Source: Euborellia annulipes
Taxonomy: Eukaryota > Arthropoda > Insecta > Dermaptera > Anisolabididae
Direction of reading: 5' to 3'
DNA: 64,000 bases
Assembly (NCBI GenBank): GCA_023213315.1
Contig: JAKCPI010000981.1
Span: forward strand, 150,764 to 214,763
The notes below the pieces were generated by a model that made no database searches, had not been told where the DNA came from, and worked only from the letters and a program-made list of their open reading frames with translations. This document shows positions 14,288-26,200 of this stretch, in pieces (position 1 is the stretch's first letter; each line of letters begins with the position of its first letter). The position numbers and the translations under genes were made by a program.

Positions 14288-17200
14288 GATTTAAAATAAA
14301 TATTTACAAAAAGTTTAAAAATATGTATTTTTAATAAAGATTATTATATTATATATCGATGTTTAAGATGTTAGCTGAAAATTTTAAATAATCTATTAAC
14401 AGTATTCAAAAAAATAAATAAATAAATAAAAAATTCATATGCAAAGCTTCAATTAAAATAACTATGCATTTTAATGCTGGCGACCAAAATGCGTTTCTAT
14501 TTTATGGAAATAGAGAAATTTGGCATGCCTTGATCTATGCTAAAAAGAAATTTCTAAAAAATGAAATTTTACTCAAGGGAAAGAAGAGAGATTTAATTTC
14601 TAAGGTCGTTTCTTTGTTGGCTGCGGAAATCTAATCTACACAATTTTACAAAAGACAAGCAGTTTTTTTTTTTAATTAATTTAAAATCAAAGGTGCAATA
14701 AATTTAAATCTAAAAAATCTAAAGGAATCTGGAATCTCGTCAAAAATACTATAAAAAATGGCTATAAATTAAAATCTTTTAGGTTTATATGTTTTATAAT
14801 ATTTTTACTCACACGATTTTTAGACTCGGCCATTGCTAAATACTAACTAAATTATTTTAAATGATGATTAGATTTAAAATAGAAATTAAAAATGAGATTT
14901 ATTTTTTTTTAATAAAATCAATTTGAGTTTTTTTTTTTTTTCAAAAAATACCAAAAAAATGATTTTTAATTTATAATATTAATTTAATTTTAAAGAAAAA
15001 TTATTTTATTGATTAATTTAAAATATTTTAAAAATAAATATAAAACCCATATATATGTATTATGAATAAAGAATAAAATTTTTTTTACTTATCTCTTATC
15101 TTGGATAAAAAAGTGATTCACATTTAAGAAAAGGAATTAGAAATTATTTTCAATTTCAAAAAAACATATGAGAAATATAAAAATTTAAAATAGAGTCGGA
15201 TTAAAAGGAAAATATTTCCCAAAAGAAGTAATTGATTATAATAAAAAAATATTTATTATAAAAATTTCGGAAAATTTTTTCTTAAAGAAATCCAACTCTG
15301 ATATCAACTTTTGATAAACAAACAGCTCAAACTAACTTCTTTTTTTTATTATTCATTAAATCGCCAAATTTCTAATTTATTGGAGTTGGAAATACTCCCT
15401 CAGACCGGAAATAAGTCATCTGATTTATTCAAAGTGAAAGGCAATACAATTTTGTTTTCCTGAACGAAAAGGAAACCTGTAGGACCTGTAAAAATAGCAA
15501 GACTTTTTAAATCGCAAACTTTTACTGAATGTTCCCCTAATTAAAAATTATAAATATTGTACAACGTTTCGACTGCTTATTCTGCAGTCGTTTTCAAGTA
15601 CTGTACACTTGCTCCGACTCAAGCGAACTAACTTCTAAGAGACCGTTACGACCATTTTATATACAACTACTACAACGCCATCTCCACTCATTTCAATGAA
15701 GTTAGACTGAGAGTAGATGGAGCTGAAGTTTGTGTCCAACTTGAGAGAAATTAATGAAGATGGCGTTGACGTCGTTGTATATAAAATTCACGTAACGGTC
15801 CCTTAGAGGTTAATTCGCTTGAGTTGGAACTAATACAGTATTTGAAAACGATTGCAGAATAAGCAAGCAGTCGAAACGTTGTACAGTATATATATTTTTG
15901 ATAAATAATTAATACAAAATGTGGTCTATAATTAAAAATTCCCATCATAATAATAATATTAACAATAATTCAAAGCACCAAATCTCTAAAAAACATGTTT
16001 ATTTAATTTATTGCCGCTATTAAATTTCTAACTCACGAGGATGTCATGAATGATTCTTTCTTTTAAAAAACTCACTTTATTAAAAAGTTGGCAATTACTT
16101 AATGAATAATAAAAAAAAAAAAAACAACTATTGTAAGTTAGTTTGTAATTTATACGAGTATATATACTGTATAAGTTTATATATATAATTTGAGCTGATT
16201 GAATATTTCTGTTCTGATTGTGCTGGCTAAATGTGAGGCCTGCGTGTGAGGGGGTGGAAGCACTTCGTCAGGCAATTTCGGCAGGCACACACGCTACCTG
16301 GCATGCTAGCGGACGCGGGCACCGTGCCTAGCAACTGACCCAGTCCGAACCTCGACGACTTGCGTTTGAGGATCGGCGCCGAGTACTGGCGGCTGTACAC
16401 CTTCTCTTTCTCTGCTGACAACACCATTATCGGCTCACAATCCCGCAAAATACAACCACTAGGAGACCACCAGAGATCAGAGGAAGGAAGGAGCAACAAA
16501 GGCTACGGTACTTGAAAAAAATTGAACTTTTGGGTTTCCTTCAAACAAGCGGCAAATAAAAAGTAACAATAAGAATAAAAAAAATTTTTTTTTTTATTCT
16601 GAAACTCTTACCTTGAAAAAATGGTTGAGAGTTTAAAAATGAGTTTGAAAAAAAAGAAAGAAGCAAAATTATTTGGAAAAGAAGCGGTAAAAAAGTCATT
16701 CAAATTTTTTCTTCAAAAATTCAAGTTAACAAGACTTGATAAAACAGGGTGTTCATAAAATAACTTCTTATATTTGAATATTTCGATTAAAAAACAGTTT
16801 AAATGAAATTTCATAAGAGTGGTTCAACAGTCAAGAGAAAATTTATTTTAATTAATAATGAAAGTGCGGAATAAAAATGAGAAGCAATGTATTTATTTAT
16901 ATGGCGACATTTGGAAAAAATTTACACAAGTTCCAATTGATGCTAAAACGTCGATATCATTTTAATAAACCGCTTAAATAAATGCTTGACCGGGTAAGTT
17001 TGCTACTAACAAGCTTCAATTTTCTAAAGCTCTCAATCGATTGTTAGAAAATAATAGTTTGGGATGGGAACCGAACCACAACTGTTAGTAACAGAATCTA
17101 ATAATGCTTTACCACTGGGTCATGTGTTAAGGGCGAATTTCCACTTTGTTCCACTAGATTTTGTTATTAATTATTTATTAAAAATATATAAATACTGTAC

Positions 17201-20200
17201 AACGTTTCGACTGCTTATTCTGCAGTGGTTTTCAAGTACTGTAGACTTGCTCCGACTCAAGTGAACTAACGGTCCCTTAGAGATTAGTTCACTTGATTGC
17301 TCAGGCTCAAGTGAACTAACGGTCCTTTGGAGGTTAGTTCCCTTGAGTCGGAACAAGTGCACAGTACTTGAAAACGACTGCAGAATGAGCAGTCGAAACG
17401 TTGTACCGTATTTATATTTTTAATAAATAATTAATACAAAATGTGGTTTATAATTAAAAACTTCCATAATAATAATAATAATAAAAACCTCAAAAGCCTT
17501 AATAAACACAAGTGATTATTATTATTGGTAATGAATCCTTATTAAAACTTTATTCGATTTATATTTTTTTAAATAAATATATATTTCGGGTTGTTAGCCC
17601 ATCTTCAGTGTATAATAATATTTTTGTTATTATTTCGAATTTCCCGTGAAACGCTACATACATAACGTCATTTAAAAATATGTTTCACTTAAAACCAACA
17701 ACGCAATCCTTGAATAAAATTAGTGCTCTTTTCGGTAAATATTGAATATGCTATGTTGAACCCTTCTCTTTAAAAAAAAGAATAATTTTTCCTTTTATAG
17801 ATAAAAGCTATAATTTCTTTAAAAATAGAGATTTTATGAACATCCTGTAATTATTATAAATTTAAAAAAAATGTGAAATGATCTTTCAAAAACAATTTCC
17901 AAGTGATTCTTAAAAATAAGAAATTATGCATATTAATAAAGTGATGGTGAAGAAATTTTTAAATTTATTTTTATTTATGTTGAAATGATTAGAAATTTAA
18001 TATAAAATCATGCTACTTTTACTTTTCCATTGAATTTTAGGATAATTTTTAATTGAAAAAAAAAAATAAAATAATTTTAGTTGTCTAACTTGTAAATATT
18101 TTATCAGATATGCTAAAGATGAGCAAGAGAAATTTTTTTGTCTAGAGAAACCCAAAAAAACTACATGAAAGTGAATATGATTAAACAACTATGCTACGTT
18201 ATTATCTAAATTACAATATAAAGAGAAGATGAGGAATACCCAAAAAATATACAAAAGCCAAATTGCTGACACATTTTAGGAAAGACCCAAATGATGAGAA
18301 ATGAATCAAAGCCGAGCTATTTCAAAGATTATAGAACATGAATACCTTGTTTGGACTCTTGTCGGGGGGCCATAGTGGCTGGGGCAGACATGGTTCTTTT
18401 ATAAGGCCATTTAGGACCGAAACTTGCGCTTAGAGTTTTTACCCCACTCGATGTGCTGCCGTCGCTCTGCTGAGATTGAGAAATTGCTTCGTGTGCCCGA
18501 TGTAATTTTCTAACAAATGTCTCACTGTTCATGTCGGTGTTTCTTAAGTCTGAAAATTTTAAATTATCAAATTGACTTACATTAATTTAAAAAAAAACAG
18601 CTTAATAATAATATTTACCTCTTAAGTATGTAATATCTCCCGATTTCTCAAGGCTAATTTGTGCTTCAAGGAAAAGTGTATCAAAACGATTTAAAAAAAA
18701 ATCCCATGTGAGAATTTTACGATCACTTAAGCAATTGTGTAGCTGATAGAGTGATTGGAGTACCATTGGTCTGTCGACGATCACGGAATCGAATTGGGTC
18801 TCAAGACAAAGGATCAGTGACTGAAAAATAAAGAAATATCTCTGATAACACTAATCGACAAAATTTTTTTTTTTTTCTTTCACAAGAATAAAGATATGAG
18901 ATTCTAGAAGTATTTTTCATGGTGATTTCAAATATCATTTCAGTTTAAGCCCCATCAGGCACACTTTTAGAGAAAATAAATTTTAATACATAATGTGCTC
19001 TAAACGGGCTCTTATTTTGCATTTTTAAGATTTTTTTAAGGCAAAACCTCTTAGAAATATGCAGATAGTTATAATACATATAATTTTCAGTTTCAGCTCA
19101 ATCGGAGGTCATTTAGGCGTGCCGCAAACGACTTTAAGTTTAGAAAAATCGACATTTTTCGGGTTTTTTTTTCCGCCTTGGACACCCCTAATGCAATTTT
19201 ACCATCAAAAAGCATTTTTACGATATTCTATAGTTCTTTGGCTTTCCAAAAATCATTCATTCTTGAAAATCTGTTGATTATTAACGAAATTATTAACAAA
19301 ATAATTAAAAAATAAATAAGTTTAGAGATTGCGGTGTAGGTTTTAGGTGAAACATTTTATACTGAGGTTGTGTTTATATGTGGGGTTTCACTGGGTTATG
19401 TGACCCCACATATAAACACAACCTCAAATTAAAAAATATATGGACCGTTTATTTTGAAAGTGGTGTAAGTTCATTTTTTTTAAATGAGAGATCACATAAT
19501 TTATGCTTAAAATGATGTAAATTTTCTATGTATGACTAGCTAATGGTAAATTTCTTAAAAAATTCCCATGTTTTGTACAATTGAAAATTGGTCCGTAAAT
19601 AGATTTTTTAATAAACAGATATGTTTACCTTTCATTTTCTCGAAACAATAGAAAATGGACTTACACCACTTTCAAAATAAATGGTCCATATACTGGTATA
19701 ATAGCTCTCAAGGGTATTCCTATGAGAAAAGCTCCTAAAATAGTGTACTTTGGCTGCCTATCTTTTATATATATTTTTTTTTTCATTATTTTGTATGTAT
19801 TATGCTATCTGCATATTTCTAAGTAATTATTAATTAATAAATTACCCTGATAGCCGTATCATGAATTGTTCCCAAATAGAGAGTTGCTCGTTGTGCAACT
19901 AATACATCAGAATCATCCATCGAAGAGATCAAATAACAAAAAGCATTTGCAAGAGCGCCCTGGAGATCATAAGCTGTGCGAAGAGGAGTTGAATCCATAA
20001 ATCGGGCAATCATAGTAACTCTTTCCACTTAAAAATAAAAATAAAATTATCTATTAGATCAAGTTTTTACAAAATAAATGAAAATAGAGTAAAATACCTG
20101 CGATAAATCTTACTCGCCAATCATGACTATGGAATTCATCTTGGATGACCCTCCAAAAAACGTCTGTTCCGCATGGGAGAGTTATGCAATGGAGTAAAAC

Positions 20201-23200
20201 AGGAACGGAGACGGCACTCATATGAGAATGTTCGGCATTGCACAATTCCCAAAGACTTTAAAAACAAAAAGAGAAATGTGGTCGAAATTGTAAAATTATT
20301 ATAAGGCCTTTTTTTGAATTACAAACAATATTTTTTTAAGGTTATATTTATCACGAATGTGTTTATTAAAGTTTTTATGGGTTATATTATTATTATTATT
20401 ATGGGAGTTTTTATTGTATTATTGATTGTATTATATTATTGGAATAATTTATATTTAACAATATTTTGAACCATCTATGTTAAAAAATCAAATTCTAAAA
20501 ACTTATTGTAATATCATGCTTTTTATGTTAACACTTGCTTTGATGATTGTGTCTAACTTCATGGAAACGAGTGTAGATGGCGCTGAAGTTTGTTTCTAAC
20601 TTCATAGGAGTGTAGATAGCGTTGACGTCGTTGTATATAAAATGACGTAACGGTCCCTTAGAGGATAGTTCACTTGAGTCAGAGCAAGTGCACAGTTATT
20701 GAAAATGACTGCAGAATAAGCAGTCGAAACGTTGTATAGTATTTATATTTTTAATAAATAATTAATCCAAAAATATGGTCTATATTTAAAAATTCCCATA
20801 ATATTTTTTTAAAGTCTATTAGGTCATCAGATTTCATTTATTTAATTTGGTAGCCAATGTAATGTAATAATTTTCTACCTATAGGGACGGAAAGCAAACC
20901 ACTGAGCCTGTGAAGTGAGATCTTTACTTTGCTAAAAGGAATAGGGACGATCAAAACGCTTATACTATGTTTAATAAAATTCTCTTAATAAATAAAATAT
21001 GGATCGAATCTAAATGGCCTCGGATGCCTCTAAGGACAGGTTGTTTCGACTCGCGTGCTAGGGGTCAGGGGTTCACTTCCCGTCTCAAGGGAGGATGATC
21101 TAAATCTAAATGGATAGCATTAATTTAGAAAAATAGAGACCGAGTCTAAATAGCCTCAGATGCAGAGACAGATTTTAAATAAATAAATGAAATTATAAAA
21201 TCTCACTTTTTAATTAATAAGTTTTCTTGACACCAAATAACGAATCCTCGATGATCTTTAGCTGCTTTAGTAAGAGCATCGCCGTGTAGAGTTAAGGCAT
21301 GAAGACAACGCAAAGAGTGATATATTATGTCTGGTTGATCGATGTTTGGAAGTTCCTAAACAAATTTCATTCAAGAATATTAAAACAAAAAAAAAAACAA
21401 AAATTAAATTAAAAAAATAATTATAAATTCTAAACTCTTATTAAATGATCTTAATCATTTACTATTAGAGCAAAATGAACCTCTCTATGTCTATCCATTC
21501 TTCAGAGAAAATTTGATTGATATATATAACCACTAGGTCCCAGGGGGGGGCGAGGGGCCGGGCCCCCCCCCATTGGACAACAAAAATTAAAAGTTTTATT
21601 TAATATTTTAAAACTAAACAAAAAAATTATAAATTTTTCACATCTCAGGATAGCTAAAACGCAAATTTCAATGCCTAATTTTCAAAAAATTTTCCATACC
21701 CCCTAGGGTGTTAGCCTTGTATTCCAAGGGTAGCGGGTTCGGATCCCAGACAGTTTTTAATGAATATTATGATATTATTTGGCTTTAATTTGATTACATC
21801 GCCTATATGGCGACATACGAGTGCAAAGGTTTAATTTTTAAAGGTCGCTCAAAATTTATTTTTATTTGATTCATATTAAATATTTAATAAATTTTTTCTT
21901 TTAATTAGTAAGATAATCGACAAAAATACACCACGAGATGAACAAAAAAACAGAATACTGAAAGTATAATTATTGGGATTAGATAGATGTAGACAGCCAG
22001 CAAGAGATAAAAAACTTTATTTAATTATCGTCGACGTTTCGGAATCACAACATCTCATCCTCAGGACGATAAACTGTTAATGTTTCTTAGATAGATGATT
22101 TTGGTTCATACAAAAATAAATGATAAAATTTGCATATACCATTAGAAGTATATGAGAATTGCGTAGGGGATGGGTGTATTTTTATTTTGTGGCAAATGGG
22201 CAAACGACAGCACTGGAAGATTAAAAGACTGAAAATATAATTTTTTAATAATTGTGATTTGCAAATTAAGGTACGATTTATTATATTTTCTCAAATATCT
22301 TACTAATTAAAAGAAAATAAGAATTTATTAAATCTTTAATATGAATATTTAAAGGTCGTTGAAAACATCGAAAGAAATGAGACAAACTAAAAAAATTTGA
22401 GGGACCTTTAAAAATTAAATTTTAAGTTGAAAATTTGAGAAACTTATTTTTTTTTTTAGACAATAAAATTCGACCATAACGAGAAAAAAATTTAAAAAAG
22501 AAAAAAAATCGATTTTTGACGAATTTGGAAATTTTTTAAAATTTTGATCGACTCTTAAAAAATTTTTTGAGCTCATCTTTGGAGAGGTCTCTTAAAACAT
22601 GATATACTAAAATATTGTCTTACGAGATTGAAAAAAAATTAGTCGGTTTTTGCCCATCCTATTCTTCACCTTCCCTACATCATAAATTTTAGGCCATTGG
22701 CCCCAATCCAGGTGAAATAAATATATAGAATAGGTCTAAATAGCCTTCGCTGCCGAAAAGAGCTTAAATGAATAACAAAAAAAAAAAAAATTTGGGCCCC
22801 CCCCTTGACAAAATCTGGGACCGCCACGTATATAACTCAAATCAAAATTAATAATACTGAATAAAATTAAAAAAAAAAACCGAAACTTAAGATATCAAAA
22901 TATCTAATGAATTATTGAAAGAAAAAAGGTTTTTTGTTGATATTGATTGAACAGTTAAAAAGTATGAAAATTTTTATAGTATTTAAATCAGAGTTTAAAT
23001 TTAAATATTTATTATCATTTATTTCAGTACTAAAAAAAATAAATATGACACCTTCAAAAGCTGGTGAATAAATTGAAGTTGTTGGGGCAGCTCTTCTAGC
23101 GTGAAACGGAACTTGCCAACGCTTGTATGCCAGAAATCGACATCGTCATCTTCATCGCCATCCTCGACAGGGGCATCATCTTCGCCCACCAGAGTAGCTC

Positions 23201-26200
23201 TGGCCACTTGGACTTTGGCAGTAGCTGAGAACACGTAAACTTACAAGGAGATAGAATGCCCTAAACAACTCAAAACTACTATTAAAAAAGCCAAAGAAAT
23301 TAGATAGAGAAATTCTACAAGAAAGCATTCCAAAATATCCAAAGAAATAGCTGATTGCAAATTTTATGCAAGTTAAGCTACTTAAGGGAAAAGAAAAGAA
23401 TAGAAAGCTATACAAACTTTTAGCCTGCAAATTGTAAAATCAGCTATTACTAAAAATTTGATTGTAATTTTTTTTTTTTCAATTGTTAAATTTCCTGTTA
23501 AGCTTTAAGAATCAAATTTTATATAAAAATAAGAGATAGAATAGAAGAACACTTAAGGAGAGAAGAAAATTATTAATGGAGGATATTAGAACAAAGTATA
23601 CTCGTGGAAGGCGAAGAGCTTTAAGGGGAAGCTAAAACAAAGCATATAAAGAATTATTTATATAAAGGAATTAGTATTAATTTTTTTTAGTAAGGTTATT
23701 AGTCGTTATGAGTGAGAGAGCACAATCTAAAAAAATTAATTTTAAAACAAATCGTTTTCAATTGAACCTTGTAATGCAGAAATTTCTAATATCCACCATA
23801 TATAAAAGTGTAGAAAGAAGTAGGTATATACTGTATTTACTTATATTAAAAGAAAAATAAATAATAGCAATCTAAAAAAGAAAGAAATCATAAGACTAAT
23901 TTCTAATAGAAATACATAACATATTTTTCAAAATATTGTGGAATTTTTTTTGAGTATAGGCCTATTGGAGGTTGAAAATTAAAATAATTGTCAAATTCTA
24001 AATTTATTTTTAAGGGGCTTCGTGAAGCAAAGCTGTTCGCATGTTTTTGCCGATAAGATAGGGGTGTTAAAAAGTTATCTAAAAGTCGAAAATTTGTCAA
24101 CAGATGGCAGGATGGTATGGATATATTTAATCTCATGTATTTGTTTGATTTTCGTTGATCTTTTAATAATGATTAGTTTATAAATATTATTATATATCAT
24201 TTATAACAGCATAAAAATATTTAAATATAGGCTTATAAGTGATCTGATAATGCCGGCTGTTAGACTAGCCTGCCATCTTTTGAAAGAGTGGTGAACTATT
24301 TGGCCGTTAATTTTTTAAATAAATACGAAATTTATTTTTGACTTGATCACTACTTTATTTAATTATTATTATAGGTTGGATATTAATGATTTTTTATTTT
24401 AGATTAAAAAAAAAATTACAATTTTCATAATAGAACGCTTTTGGCATTTGCTATTTTAATTAATCGTAATTAAAAAAAAAACAAACTATTATGTAAAATG
24501 CTAACGAATTTAAATCATTTTAAAAAAACCGCATAAAAAAATACTTTAAAATGCCTCAGAAGTTTTGGACTAAAGATTCAATGAGCCATCCTGAAGCGTC
24601 TACTTGAAGAAATAACTTTGTCCTAGTAATTTTCAAGGGAAATTTACAAAAGAGAGAAAATAAAAACTAGAATAATATATACATATGTATACATTATTTT
24701 TTTTCAATCGCTCTCAAAAGAATTTAGAACACAGGATATTTGATGAAAGTCTATCCCATGACAACCCAACTTAGTTCTGGATAAGTAGAGGGCTAGTGTT
24801 TGTAATTTCTGCGTTATTTGAACAAGAGCTCTCTACCTGGCCAGAACTAAGTTAGGATGTCACAAAAATTGGCGCCGGGAAAGGCATTCATCAAAAATCC
24901 CTAATTTCAGATTGTTTTGAGAGAAATGATTTTAATAAAAATTTGTGGATGTAAGCATCAAATATTGAGTTTATAAAAATTTTGTTGTATGGTTAAGAAG
25001 ACCCTTGACTCCCCCTAATTTAAAATATCCGAATGAGAATTTTTTTCATCCATTACAACAAAAGTTTATTGTTGAAACAAACTTGAAACTTGTTTTGTGG
25101 AACAAATTCTTATGTAAAAGCATTTCCGTTTAGTTTTATTTTTTTGAGCTAATTCAAATAAAATATGTTTTGAGAATGGAAAGATTCAGTAATGAGAATA
25201 AGAAACACCCTTCATATAAGTTACGCGTCAGAGAGCTGGACTAGAAGTAATTTAGTTAATAAGAAGCAAATTATTAAGAATTTTTTTGTTGAAAACCGTT
25301 TAATATTTTAAAATTTTGAATGTCTTCTTAACCATTCAGTGCAAACATCCAAGAGTTTGTAAAAAATATGTTATGTATTTTGGAGGGGGGGGGGTAAAAA
25401 GAAAGGGGTGTGAGAGAGACAGAAAATATGTGATATTGCATAGAGAGAAGAGATAGATGGCTGTAGAATGAATGGACAGTCCACACCCACCCACATCAGC
25501 GTCGGTCAAATGGACGGGTGTCGCGACGGCGGCGACTACCCGTTCCGCCGGCAGGATAGGCGCCAGGTCTAGCTGCTCGGTCACCGTCTCCACGGTCGCC
25601 GTCATGATCTGACGACACAACCAGGAGACGGCGACGTCAGACCGCGGGGGCGGCAACGCAAGCCCGAGGCCACCGCCCCCGAGGCCCCCGCCGCCGCCCG
25701 CCGGCCCGTTGATGAACGCGCCGAACGCGCTGCCCGGAAGGCCGCAGCCGCCGCCGCCGCCACTCCCGACGCCGAACGCCTCCAAAGTGCACAACGTCAG
25801 CGGACAGTCAGGGGGTCGCCGATCACCTCAAGGAGGTCGGGAGGGACATAATAGGGACGATGGAGCCCTGCCGTGGCGCTTGGGGGGACCACAACAGCCA
25901 CACTCACGCTCACGATCACTCAGAAATACATCTATTATCTCACTTCAATGCACTCGAATCAAGGGCTCATCCACTATTTCAATGGATAAGAATAAAGTCT
26001 AAAGCATAAATAATATTTATTTTATTAAATTTTATATATAGACTTTAAGGAGGTTTTACGAAATACCACAGCAGGAATTAACGCTCTACTTGAAAATGAA
26101 ACTTTCGACTCAGGAATATATTACTAATAATAATGGCTAAAAACATATCCTGTTGTGGTTGAAATGACTCCACTAACTCTGCTTAAATAAATACCCAATG

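Larger units (their letters stand above)
14110..16297. other. unc79 intron 23
   Basis: Very AT-rich simple sequence, then Penelope-like copy A at 15545-15955. No coding support. Confidence 0.6.
16415..18345. other. unc79 intron 22
   Basis: Penelope-like copy B, the hammerhead-like core at 17581, and AT-rich DNA without genes. Confidence 0.6.
21356..23051. other. unc79 intron 17
   Basis: Composite repeat: GTCCCAGGGGGGGG at about 21538 and its inverted counterpart (CCCCCCCCTTGAC...GGGACC) near 22797 bracket a SINE head and the hammerhead-like core at 22015, suggesting nested insertions. Confidence 0.5.
23225..25490. other. unc79 intron 16
   Basis: MITE copy 4 and a 95-bp hairpin; the rest is AT-rich with no gene. 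Confidence 0.6.

Noticed and set aside
25780..25900. Protein-like frame (HRPYYVPPDLLEVIGD) upstream of exon 16, with a possible frameshift at a G5 run
   Set aside because: Exon 15 donor GTAGGT and exon 16 acceptor at 25609 join NMPH to IMTATVE in perfect phase and fit the family, so this segment is not needed. It is kept only as a possible alternative exon.
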